Positions 41,337-49,648 of a stretch of 51,994 nucleotides of DNA are shown here, piece by piece. The DNA comes from Rhodococcus sp. 06-462-5 (lineage in GTDB: Bacteria; Actinomycetota; Actinomycetes; Mycobacteriales; Mycobacteriaceae), in assembly GCF_002258315.1 (NCBI RefSeq), contig NZ_NOYD01000045.1, positions 1 through 51,994 on the forward strand. Reading direction: 5' to 3'. Positions within the stretch are counted from its first letter, which is position 1, and every line of letters begins with the position of its first letter. A program made the position numbers and the translations under genes. The notes beneath the pieces were generated by a model. It was not told where the DNA came from, did not search any database, and saw nothing but the letters and a program-made list of their open reading frames with translations.

Positions 41337-43392
41337 GCGTCAGCACCTTGTCCAGGGTGATCGGCAGGTCGCGGACTCGGACGCCGGTGGCGTTGTAGAC
41401 CGCGTTACCGATGGCCGCCGAGGATCCGACTGCGCCGATCTCACCGATTCCCTTGCCGCCCATCGGCGCGAGTTCGGTGTCGACCTCCTCGATCCATACG
41501 GCCTCGAGGTCGGTGACGTCCGCACACGCCGGGATGTGGTACTCCGCGAGATCGTGATTGGCGAACCCACCGAACTCGTGATCGGTGATGCCGTTCTCCA
41601 TCAGTGCCATGCCGAGTCCGAACGTCATACCGCCGATGAGCTGAGACCTGGCCAGCCGCGGATTCATCACCGCGCCGATGCCGAACACACCGAGCATCCG
41701 GCGCACCCGCACCTCACCGGTGTCGATGTCGACCGCGACCTCCGCGAACTGAGCGCCGAATGCCATGCGCGCCAGTTCCTTCTGGCCCTCGACGTCGTCG
41801 GTGGTGTCGGCCTCGGCCGAGTTTCCCGGCTCGTACGAACCCTGAGCCTTCAAGGAGTGGCAGACCTTTGTGACGGCCCAGCCCCAGGACGAGGTACCCG
41901 AGGAGCCACCGGCTCCGGGTGCTTTCGGCAGAGCGCTGTCGCCTAGTTCGAGTGTGACGGCATCTGCGTCCACCTCGAGAGCATCGGCCGCAATCTGACG
42001 CAGCACGGTGCGCGCGCCGGTACCGATGTCCGACGCGGCGACGGACACCGAGATGGTGCCGTCCTGCTCCACCCGCGCCGACGCGGTACTCGGTGAGATC
42101 AGCACCGGGTAGCTCGCCGTCGCGACTCCCATGCCGATCAGGGTGTTGCCTTCGCGACGCCGACCGGGCGTGGCGTCGCGGCGGTCCCACCCGAACTTCT
42201 CGGCACCCTCGCGCAGGCACTGCACCACGCTGCGTGAGCTGAACGGGTTGCCGCTCGCGGGATCGACGTCGGGCTCGTTGCGGATGCGCAGTTCGATCGG
42301 ATCGATACCGGTGGCCACGGCCAGTTCGTCGATGGCCGTCTCGACGGCGAACATGCCCGGAGCTTCGCCGGGTGCCCGCATCCACCGCGGAGTTCCGACG
42401 TCCAGCTGTGCGAGTCGGTGGGTGGTGCGACGGTTCGGGGACGCGTAGATGTGGCGAGTGGATTCCGAGGTCTGCTCGCAGAACTCGAAGATCGTGCTGG
42501 TCTGCTGAAACGAATCGTGCGCGATCGCCTGCAGAGTTCCTGTCGAATCAGCGCCCAGCCGAACGTGATTGAGCGTCGGGGTTCGATAGCCGACTACGTC
42601 GAAGAGAGCTTGCCTCGGCAACACCAACTTGACGGTGCGGCCGGTGGCTCGCGAGGCCATCGCTGCGAGGATCACGTTGGGCCGAGTACTGCCCTTTGCT
42701 CCGAACCCGCCGCCGACGTTCTCCGCGATCACGCGAACGTTCTCGGGCTCGAGGTCGAAGGCCGTGGCGAGGTCGCCCTGAACACCGGACGGCGCCTGCG
42801 TCGAATCCCACACCGTCAGAACGCCGTCGGACCACTGCGCCGTGGTGGCATGCGGTTCCATCGGACTGTTGTGCATCGGCGCGGTGGAGTACCAGTTGTC
42901 GACGAGGTGCTCGGCCGATGCCAACGCCGCATCGGGATCGCCGACGGTGACGTCGGTGGGAAACCCCGCGTTGACGGACTCGGGTGCGTACAGCGTGCTG
43001 TGCTCCGCAGTCAGACCGTTGTCGGGCGAACGGACATCCGCGTAGCGCACGTGCACTCGGGCCGCGGCGGCGCGGGCGTCCTGGAGGGTGTCGGCCACGA
43101 CGACGGCCACGATCTGACCTCGATAGGCGACGGTGTTCGACTGCAGCACGTGCAGTTCGGCGTCTTCGAGATTGCCCAGTTGCTCGGCGTTGCCGTGCCA
43201 CAGGACTGCGTGAATCGCGGCATCGGCGTCCAGTTCGACACGTTCGACCGTGCCGGCGGGGATTGTCGCGGGCACGTACCAGGCGAACAGCTGCCCGACC
43301 GCCGGCGCCTGTTCGGCGGCGTACCGAGCCCGGCCGGTGACCTTTGCGATCGATTCGGTGCGCTGAATCGGTTGTCCGATGGATGCAGTCAT
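41323..43392 (-). CDS. Molybdopterin-binding subunit of a xanthine-oxidase-family dehydrogenase
   Basis: The 689-aa protein is the large Mo-binding subunit of the xanthine dehydrogenase/aldehyde oxidoreductase family. It begins with the short N-terminal RYAAEQAP domain, has substrate-channel GGGFGAKG (about residue 225) and AGGSSGTSSWGW, and the catalytic glutamate in GGKGIGEIGAVGSSAAIGNA near the C-terminus. It should hydroxylate an aldehyde or N-heterocycle. Its ATG at 43392 overlaps the FAD-subunit stop by four bases. No molybdenum-cofactor maturation gene (XdhC/MocA type) is adjacent. Confidence 0.93.
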   Translation of the reverse strand: MTASIGQPIQRTESIAKVTGRARYAAEQAPAVGQLFAWYVPATIPAGTVERVELDADAAIHAVLWHGNAEQLGNLEDAELHVLQSNTVAYRGQIVAVVVADTLQDARAAAARVHVRYADVRSPDNGLTAEHSTLYAPESVNAGFPTDVTVGDPDAALASAEHLVDNWYSTAPMHNSPMEPHATTAQWSDGVLTVWDSTQAPSGVQGDLATAFDLEPENVRVIAENVGGGFGAKGSTRPNVILAAMASRATGRTVKLVLPRQALFDVVGYRTPTLNHVRLGADSTGTLQAIAHDSFQQTSTIFEFCEQTSESTRHIYASPNRRTTHRLAQLDVGTPRWMRAPGEAPGMFAVETAIDELAVATGIDPIELRIRNEPDVDPASGNPFSSRSVVQCLREGAEKFGWDRRDATPGRRREGNTLIGMGVATASYPVLISPSTASARVEQDGTISVSVAASDIGTGARTVLRQIAADALEVDADAVTLELGDSALPKAPGAGGSSGTSSWGWAVTKVCHSLKAQGSYEPGNSAEADTTDDVEGQKELARMAFGAQFAEVAVDIDTGEVRVRRMLGVFGIGAVMNPRLARSQLIGGMTFGLGMALMENGITDHEFGGFANHDLAEYHIPACADVTDLEAVWIEEVDTELAPMGGKGIGEIGAVGSSAAIGNAVYNATGVRVRDLPITLDKVLTQWSV

Positions 43393-44384
43393 GACCGATC
43401 TCCCGAATTCGTGAGTTCGACCAGGGTGCGGGCGACGAGGTTGGTCACCAGTGGGACTTTGAACGCGTTGTCGCGCAACGGCTCTGCTGCATCGAGTTCG
43501 AGTGCGATCGCCCGCCGGAACGACGCCTCGTCGGCAGCCGCGCCGAGCAGCGTGTGCTCGGCCGTGCGGGCCCGCCACGGTTTGTGCGCGACACCGCCCA
43601 GCGCGATCGACACCCCGCGCACGATCCCGTCCTCGACATCGAGAGTGGCGGCGACCGAGGCGATCGCGAAGGCGTAGGACTGCCGATCCCGAACCTTGCG
43701 GTAGGTCGAGACGGTACCGTCCGCCGGTGCCGGAATCTCGATGGCCGTGACGATTTCGTCTCGGGCCACGGTGTTGTCGCGCTCGGGCGCGTCCCCGGGG
43801 AGCCGGTAGAAGTCATCGATCGCGAGGGTGCGCTCACCGTCGGCCCCACGCACGACGATGCGAGCATCGAGCGCCGACAGCGCGACTGCCATGTCCGAGG
43901 GGTGGGTGGCGATGCACGATGGAGAAGCTCCGAGGATCGCCAGGTTGCGGTGCTCACCGGTTCGTGCCGGGCACCCCGAACCGGGTTCGCGTTTGTTGCA
44001 CGGCTTCGACGAATCCATGAAGTACACACATCGGGTGCGCTGGAACAGGTTTCCGCCGGTGGTGGCCATGTTGCGCAACTGACCCGAGGCACCGGAGAGG
44101 ACGGCCCGTGAGAGCACCGGATAACGCTGACGAACCACCGGGTGCACCGCGAGATCACTGTTGCTCACCCCGGAACCGACACGAAGCGAGCCGTCGTCGG
44201 ATACGTCGATGTCGTGCAACGGAAGTCGCGTCACATCGATCAACGTCGTCGGGCCGACGACACCGAGCTTCATCAGGTCGACGAGGTTCGTTCCCCCGCC
44301 GAGCAGCATCGCGTTCTCGTTGTCGGCGAGGCGGGCCACGGCGTCGTCGACGGCGGTGACTGCGTCGTACTCGAAGGTCTTCAC
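43389..44384 (-). CDS. FAD-binding subunit of the molybdenum hydroxylase, PaoB-like
   Basis: This 331-aa protein has the FAD-binding loop AMLLGGGTNLVDLMKLG near residue 28 and ASGQLRNMATTGGNLFQRTRC near 115. After that comes a cysteine-rich insert RTRCVYFMDSS-KPCNKREPGSGCPA, as in E. coli PaoB, which holds an additional [4Fe-4S] cluster, so an extra cluster is likely here. The CO dehydrogenase flavoprotein C-terminal domain follows. It starts at GTG 44384, overlapping the stop of the 2Fe-2S subunit by four bases. The gene order (2Fe-2S, FAD, Mo) and overlaps indicate one polycistronic enzyme. Confidence 0.92.
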   Translation of the reverse strand: MKTFEYDAVTAVDDAVARLADNENAMLLGGGTNLVDLMKLGVVGPTTLIDVTRLPLHDIDVSDDGSLRVGSGVSNSDLAVHPVVRQRYPVLSRAVLSGASGQLRNMATTGGNLFQRTRCVYFMDSSKPCNKREPGSGCPARTGEHRNLAILGASPSCIATHPSDMAVALSALDARIVVRGADGERTLAIDDFYRLPGDAPERDNTVARDEIVTAIEIPAPADGTVSTYRKVRDRQSYAFAIASVAATLDVEDGIVRGVSIALGGVAHKPWRARTAEHTLLGAAADEASFRRAIALELDAAEPLRDNAFKVPLVTNLVARTLVELTNSGDRS

Positions 44385-44881
44385 GATGCGTCCCGTACGG
44401 CCGAGACGATGTTGCAGTAGGCACCGCAACGACAGAGGTTGCCGCTCATACGTTCTCGTACTTCGTCGGAATCGAGTTCGACGTCGGCGGCCTCGATGTC
44501 CTCGGTGACCGCGCTGGGCCAACCCTGCTTGGCCTCTTCGATCACCGCCACCGCCGAACAGATCTGCCCGGAGGTGCAGTACCCGCACTGGAACGCGTCG
44601 CGATCGACGAACGCCTGCTGGACCGGATGCAGTGTGTCGCCGTCGAACAATCCCTCGACCGTGATGATGTCGCGATCCTGCTGGGCAACTGCGAACGTCA
44701 GGCAGCTGTTGATCCGTCGGCCGTCGACCAACACCGTGCAGGCTCCGCACTGCCCGTGGTCACAACCCTTCTTGGCACCGATGAGGTCGAGGTTCTCTCG
44801 GAGAGCGTCGAGCAGGGTGGATCGGGTATCGCAATCGATCTCGCGATCGATCCCGTTGACACGGAGGGTGACGTTGGTCAT
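44381..44881 (-). CDS. 2Fe-2S subunit of the molybdenum hydroxylase
   Basis: This 166-aa protein has two [2Fe-2S] domains: the plant-ferredoxin-like CDHGQCGACTVLVDG with its fourth Cys in NSCLTF, and the helical domain with CGYCTSGQ and LCRCGAYCN. It passes electrons from the Mo centre to FAD. I use ATG 44881 (MTNVTLRVNG), which fits the family; ATG 44914 would add 11 residues and no Tat signal. Unlike PaoA of E. coli it lacks a Tat signal, so the enzyme should be cytoplasmic. Confidence 0.93.
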   Translation of the reverse strand: MTNVTLRVNGIDREIDCDTRSTLLDALRENLDLIGAKKGCDHGQCGACTVLVDGRRINSCLTFAVAQQDRDIITVEGLFDGDTLHPVQQAFVDRDAFQCGYCTSGQICSAVAVIEEAKQGWPSAVTEDIEAADVELDSDEVRERMSGNLCRCGAYCNIVSAVRDAS

Positions 44882-44968
44882 GCACAGGCGGATACCCGAG
44901 GCCAGGCCCGCCAAACGCTAACGCTGGGGTCGTGCACGGACCTTCGTAACCCACTGCGAGATCGGAGT

Positions 44969-44995
44969 GGAGCCTGCGGAACGACCGCAGGCTCC
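44969..44995 (-). terminator. Hairpin after the DEAD-box helicase gene
   Basis: GGAGCCTGCGG (44969-44979) pairs perfectly with CCGCAGGCTCC (44985-44995) over a 5-base loop. It lies downstream of the helicase stop codon (45019, minus strand) and upstream of the hydroxylase operon. Confidence 0.7.
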
Positions 44996-45018
44996 GCCGC
45001 GCACGTGCGCGTAGCGCT

Positions 45019-46827
45019 CTAGCGCCTGCCCTTGTACTTCCCGCCGCCGCTGCGTCCGGGAGGACCGGAATCGGGTTGCAGTTGAATCAACACGCCACTG
45101 ATGCGGGTGCGGCGCAACGCCTCGACCGTCTCGTCGGCGAGATCTGCGGGCAGCTCCACCAACGAATGGTCGGGGCGAATGCTGATGTGCCCGAAGTCGC
45201 TTCGACGCAGACCGCCCTCGTTGGCGATGGCACCGACGATCGCACCGGGAGCGACGTGATGCCGCTTGCCGACGCTGATGCGGTACGTCGCCATCTCCTG
45301 GCCCGTCTTGCGGTGATGCGAGCTGGCCGCATCCTCGTCGAACGTGCGCGGCGGCCGCGGTTCGCGCGGCTCACGGGGTGCGCGCGGCGGGGCAGGCGGC
45401 TCCGGCTTGAGCAAGAACGCCTCGCCGTCGCGCGACTGGATCGCCAGCGCCGCTGCGATGTCGACCAACGGCACGTCGTGCTCGCGCTCGTAGTCCTCGA
45501 TGAGGCGACGGAACAGCGCCAAATTCTCGTTGCCCAGACTCTCGGTGATGGAGTCCTTGAACTTCGTCACGCGCTGTGCGTTGACGTCGTCGACACTCGG
45601 GAGCTGCATCTCGGTGATCGGCTGACGCGTCGCACGCTCGATGGCCTTGAGCAGGTGCCGCTCGCGCGGTGCGACGAACAGCAGAGCCTGCCCCGCCCGG
45701 CCCGCGCGACCGGTACGACCGATGCGGTGCACGTAGGACTCGGTGTCGTGCGGGATGTCGTAGTTGATGACGTGCGAGATGCGGTCGACGTCGAGACCGC
45801 GGGCTGCGACATCGGTGGCGACCAGGATGTCGATCTGACCGTTCTTGAGCTGACCGATGGTGCGCTCACGCTGAGCCTGCACGATGTCGCCGTTGATCGC
45901 GGCGGCCGAGAAGCCCCGTGCCCGCAGCTTCTCGGCGAGTTCCTCGGTGGCCTGCTTGGTGCGCACGAACATGATCATGGCCTCGAACTCTTCGACCTCG
46001 AAGATTCGAGTCAGTGCCTCCAGCTTGCGCTGATGGGCCACCTGGACGTACCGCTGGGTGATGTTCGGTGCCGTCGATGTCTTGGTCTTGACGGTGATCT
46101 CCACCGGGTCGTGCAGGTACTGCTTGGAGATCTTGCGGATCGCGGCAGGCATCGTGGCCGAGAACAACGCGACCTGCTTGTACTCCGGGGTATCGGAGAG
46201 GATGCGCTCGACGTCCTCCTGGAAGCCCATCTTGAGCATCTCGTCGGCCTCGTCGAGCACCAGGTACTCGAGGCCGGACAGGTCGAGGGTGCCCTTCTCG
46301 AGGTGGTCGATGACACGACCGGGGGTACCGACGATGATCTGCGCGCCCTTGCGCAGGCCCGAGAGCTGGATGCCGTACGCCTGTCCGCCGTAGATCGGCA
46401 GGATGTGCAGACCCGGAATGTGCGTGGCGTACTTGCCGAACGCCTCGGCGACCTGGAGCGCGAGCTCGCGGGTCGGGGCGAGCACCAGTGCCTGTGGCAC
46501 TCGACGAGAGACGTCGAGACGCGACAGGATCGGCACCGCGAACGCGGCGGTCTTGCCGGTTCCGGTCTGCGCGAGGCCGACGACGTCGTTGCCTGCCATC
46601 AGCGGTGGAATGGTGGCGGCCTGGATGGGCGACGGGGTCTCGTACCCCACGTCACGCAGGGCCTTCAGGACCCGCTCGTCGATGCCGAGATCGGCGAAAG
46701 TGATGTCGTCACCCGTCGCCGAGGACGACTCGCTCGCGCGTACCGGAGCGGAGGCGGACTCCTGAGGGGTCGAATTCGTCTCGTCGGACGTCACGGCGGC
46801 ATCCTGTTCAGTTTCTGAAGTGCTCAT
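45019..46827 (-). CDS. DEAD-box RNA helicase (DeaD/CsdA-like)
   Basis: This 602-aa protein has all DEAD-box motifs: Q motif with GYETPSPIQAATIP, AQTGTGKTAAF, PTRELALQ, GTPGRVIDH, VLDEADEML, SAT, and HRIGRTGRAGRAG. The C-terminal quarter has a DbpA/CsdA-type RNA-binding domain (TYRISVGKRHHVAPGAIVGAIANEGGL, SLVELP) and a basic Gly-rich end. It should remodel rRNA or mRNA, often for ribosome assembly or cold adaptation. The start at ATG 46827 (MSTSETEQ) follows common annotation; no strong ribosome site precedes it, so the longer frame cannot be excluded. Confidence 0.93.
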   Translation of the reverse strand: MSTSETEQDAAVTSDETNSTPQESASAPVRASESSSATGDDITFADLGIDERVLKALRDVGYETPSPIQAATIPPLMAGNDVVGLAQTGTGKTAAFAVPILSRLDVSRRVPQALVLAPTRELALQVAEAFGKYATHIPGLHILPIYGGQAYGIQLSGLRKGAQIIVGTPGRVIDHLEKGTLDLSGLEYLVLDEADEMLKMGFQEDVERILSDTPEYKQVALFSATMPAAIRKISKQYLHDPVEITVKTKTSTAPNITQRYVQVAHQRKLEALTRIFEVEEFEAMIMFVRTKQATEELAEKLRARGFSAAAINGDIVQAQRERTIGQLKNGQIDILVATDVAARGLDVDRISHVINYDIPHDTESYVHRIGRTGRAGRAGQALLFVAPRERHLLKAIERATRQPITEMQLPSVDDVNAQRVTKFKDSITESLGNENLALFRRLIEDYEREHDVPLVDIAAALAIQSRDGEAFLLKPEPPAPPRAPREPREPRPPRTFDEDAASSHHRKTGQEMATYRISVGKRHHVAPGAIVGAIANEGGLRRSDFGHISIRPDHSLVELPADLADETVEALRRTRISGVLIQLQPDSGPPGRSGGGKYKGRR

Positions 46828-47104
46828 ATGTCGCACGAGTTTAGTACCTGCTCGGGCGCTGCGAACCCTTCTACGCTGATCAGGTGACGAAAACGGTCGA
46901 GACGGCATGGGGTGCGAGCGGCATCACACCGGCGACCCGACACCCGAATGCGACCGCAGGCGGTTAAGTTGTACCCCGAGTCACACTCAACTCCCCCGGA
47001 CTCGCGGCAAAGTCGACAAACCGGACACCCCGGATGGTGCGCCACGGCCTCGAATGTGATGAAATGCACAACTACCACGCTATTTTTCCGTAAGGGGTCC
47101 AGCA
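46828..47104. other. Divergent intergenic region between helicase and FadD15-like genes
   Basis: This roughly 280-base spacer must carry both divergent promoters. I find no protein gene, hairpin or obvious operator. The only clear signal is the AAGGGG ribosome site (47091-47096 region) before GTG 47105. A short frame on the minus strand here has no ribosome site and no coding bias. Confidence 0.5.
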
Positions 47105-48892
47105 GTGCGCGAATATTCTGTGCCGGCGTCGTTCACCATTCCTGACGACGCATCCATGGCCGACACCGTCTACAGGTACGAGAAGGAATCGCCGAACTTC
47201 GTACCGTTCCAACGTCTGGAGAACGGTAACTGGACCGATGTCACCGCAGCTCGGTTCGCCAAAGAGGTCGCGGCAGCAGCCAAGGGACTGATCGCCTCCG
47301 GGATCGAGCTCGGCGACCGGGTCGCCATCCTCAGCGCGACGCGATACGAGTGGGTCGTTCTCGACTACGCCATCTGGTCCGCAGGCGGATGCACCGTCGC
47401 GATCTACGAGACCTCCTCCGCCGACCAGGCACAGTGGATCCTCGAGGACTCCGCCACCAAGCTGCTCGTCGTCGAAACCGCAGCGCACGCGTCGAACCTC
47501 AAAGAGGTCACCGAAGGTGCCAAGGATCTGCGTGAGGTTCTGCAGATCGACGCCGGAGCCATCGAAGAACTGACCACCCGCGGATCCGGGGTCAGCGACG
47601 AGGATCTGCACGCGCGACGCCATCAGGTCAGCGCCTCATCGCCCGCGACCCTGATCTACACCTCGGGCACCACCGGCCGCCCCAAGGGCGTCCAGCTCAC
47701 GCACGCCAACTTCTACGCCGAGGTTCAGGCCACCCAGATCGCGCTGCACGACTCGATGAAGGAGGGCAACCGCACACTGATGTTCCTCCCGATGGCGCAC
47801 GTGTTCGCCCGCGCCGTGTCCTTCGGTTCGTTCGAGTCCAAGGTCACCGTCGGACATACCTCGGACGTGACGACGCTGGTGGATCAGTTCGCCGTGTTCA
47901 AGCCGGACTTCATCCTGTCGGTTCCGCGTGTGTTCGAGAAGGTCTACAACTCCGCCAAGCAGAAGGCGCACGACGGCGGCAAGGGGTCCATCTTCGACAA
48001 GGCCGCTGCGACGGCCATCGAGTGGAGCGAGGCCCAGGAGAAGGGCGGAGCCGGACTCGTCCTGAACCTCAAGCACACCGTGTTCGACAAGCTCGTGTAC
48101 TCCAAGCTGCGCGCAGCACTCGGCGGCAACTGCACCCGCGCGGTGTCCGGCGGCGGACCTCTCGGTGCGCGCCTCGGCCACTTCTTCCGCGGTGCAGGCG
48201 TCCCGGTCTACGAGGGCTACGGACTGACCGAGACCAGCGCGGCCATCACCGTCAACACCACCAAGGAACAGCGCGTCGGCACCGTCGGCAAGCCCATCGA
48301 CGGCCACTCGGTGAAGGTCGCCGAAGACGGTGAACTCCTGCTCAAGGGACCGGTCGTGTTCAGCGGCTACTGGCACAACGAGAAGGCAACGGCCGAGGCC
48401 ATCGTCGACGGCTGGTTCCACACCGGCGACCTCGGCACGATCGACCAGGAAGGCTACGTCTCGATCACCGGCCGCAAGAAGGAGATCATCGTGACCGCGG
48501 GCGGCAAGAACGTCGCCCCCGCAGTGCTCGAGGACGCCCTCCGCGCGAACGCGATCATCAGCCAGTGCCTCGTCGTCGGCGACGCCAAGCCGTTCATCGG
48601 TGCGCTCATCACCCTCGACCCCGAGGCGATGCCGGGCTGGCTCGAGCGTCACAGCCTCTCCGCCGACATCCCGTTCTCGGAGCTGTCGAAGAACGCCGAC
48701 CTCGTCGCCGAGATCGACAAGGCCGTCGCCGAGGCCAACAAGAAGGTCTCCAACCCCGAGCAGATCAAGAAGTACACGATCCTCGAGAACGACTTCACCG
48801 TCGAAACCGGTGAGCTCACCCCCACGATGAAGCTCAAGCGCAACATCATCCACGCCGAGCGTGGCAGCGACATCGAGGCGATCTACTCGTAG
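47105..48892 (+). CDS. Long-chain fatty-acid-CoA ligase, FadD15-like
   Basis: This 595-aa protein is an AMP-forming acyl-CoA synthetase: P-loop LIYTSGTTGRPKGVQLTH (about residue 183), GYGLTETSA, DGWFHTGDLGTID and RKKEIIVTAGGKNVAP, plus the C-terminal catalytic Lys in PTMKLKR. It activates long-chain fatty acids to acyl-CoA with ATP. The family resemblance, including SMADTVYRYEKESP, is to FadD15 (Rv2187) of mycobacteria. GTG 47105 sits behind AAGGGG. A lipase-like hydrolase downstream on the opposite strand may supply fatty acids. Confidence 0.93.
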   Translation: MREYSVPASFTIPDDASMADTVYRYEKESPNFVPFQRLENGNWTDVTAARFAKEVAAAAKGLIASGIELGDRVAILSATRYEWVVLDYAIWSAGGCTVAIYETSSADQAQWILEDSATKLLVVETAAHASNLKEVTEGAKDLREVLQIDAGAIEELTTRGSGVSDEDLHARRHQVSASSPATLIYTSGTTGRPKGVQLTHANFYAEVQATQIALHDSMKEGNRTLMFLPMAHVFARAVSFGSFESKVTVGHTSDVTTLVDQFAVFKPDFILSVPRVFEKVYNSAKQKAHDGGKGSIFDKAAATAIEWSEAQEKGGAGLVLNLKHTVFDKLVYSKLRAALGGNCTRAVSGGGPLGARLGHFFRGAGVPVYEGYGLTETSAAITVNTTKEQRVGTVGKPIDGHSVKVAEDGELLLKGPVVFSGYWHNEKATAEAIVDGWFHTGDLGTIDQEGYVSITGRKKEIIVTAGGKNVAPAVLEDALRANAIISQCLVVGDAKPFIGALITLDPEAMPGWLERHSLSADIPFSELSKNADLVAEIDKAVAEANKKVSNPEQIKKYTILENDFTVETGELTPTMKLKRNIIHAERGSDIEAIYS

Positions 48893-48908
48893 ATCGATCT
48901 CCCGACAA

Positions 48909-48943
48909 CGAGGGCCCGGTGCGATCGTCGCACCGGGCCCTCG
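48909..48943. terminator. Strong hairpin between convergent genes
   Basis: CGAGGGCCCGGTGCGA (48909-48924) pairs perfectly with TCGCACCGGGCCCTCG (48928-48943) over a 3-base loop. It begins 17 bases after the ligase stop and ends 9 bases before the hydrolase stop on the other strand, so it serves both genes. Confidence 0.85.
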
Positions 48944-48951
48944 ATGTCGTG

Positions 48952-49569
48952 TCAGGACATGTGGTCGTCGAGGAACTCCGCCACCACCGAGGTCACCTGC
49001 AGGTGGATCTTCTCGTGCAGCAGGTCGTGGCCGCCGTCCTCGAATTCACGCAGGGACGCGTCGGGAACACTGCCGATCCACTCGCGCACCGCATCGATCG
49101 GAGCCAGGCGATCGTCGACTCCGTGCACGGCGAGGATCGGAATCACGTTGTCCGCGAGATCGGTGGCCGAGCCGGTCACGGACTTCGGGGTGCCGCACAG
49201 CACGGCGCACTGCACCGCCTTCGGATGCGCGCTGAGAGCCGCGATGGCCGTCGCCGCCCCCAACGAATGGCCCATCAGGGCGAACGACAACTCGGGGTGC
49301 TCGGCCTCGGCGATATCGAGCAACTGCAGCGCGTTCTGAGCGAGGCCGGGGATCTGAGCGGCGTCGGTCAACTCACCTTCGGTGAGGCCGTGTCCCACGT
49401 GATCGACCGCCCACACGTCCACTCCGCGTCCGTTGAGGACCCGAGCGAAACGGTGGTAGTGGCCGCTGTTCTGGCCGAGACCGTGCAGAAAAACGAGACC
49501 GAAACGAGCATCGGGAACAGTCCAGTTTCGGTAATGGACAGCACCGGTGGCTCCGTCGAAAAAAGGCAT
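48952..49569 (-). CDS. Alpha/beta hydrolase, monoacylglycerol-lipase-like
   Basis: The 205-aa protein has the alpha/beta hydrolase fold with the lid-type start PFFDGATGAVHYRNW, oxyanion strand FGLVFLHGLGQNSGHYHRFARVL, and VWAVDHVGHGLTEG. The nucleophile elbow is LMGHSLGAATAI (Ser at about residue 105), the acid lies near VHGVDDRLAP and the His in FEDGGHDLLHE. The pattern matches the monoacylglycerol lipase/lysophospholipase group. Size is slightly short for that family. ATG 49569 was used; AGGAGG lies 12 bases upstream, a little far. No signal peptide, so cytosolic. Confidence 0.85.
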   Translation of the reverse strand: MPFFDGATGAVHYRNWTVPDARFGLVFLHGLGQNSGHYHRFARVLNGRGVDVWAVDHVGHGLTEGELTDAAQIPGLAQNALQLLDIAEAEHPELSFALMGHSLGAATAIAALSAHPKAVQCAVLCGTPKSVTGSATDLADNVIPILAVHGVDDRLAPIDAVREWIGSVPDASLREFEDGGHDLLHEKIHLQVTSVVAEFLDDHMS

Positions 49570-49648
49570 TCGATCATTTTGCCTCCTCGCGACGGCATCC
49601 GCGCGCAACGTGACCGGTACCGCTCGCGTTGGTGACTAGGGTGGGCGC

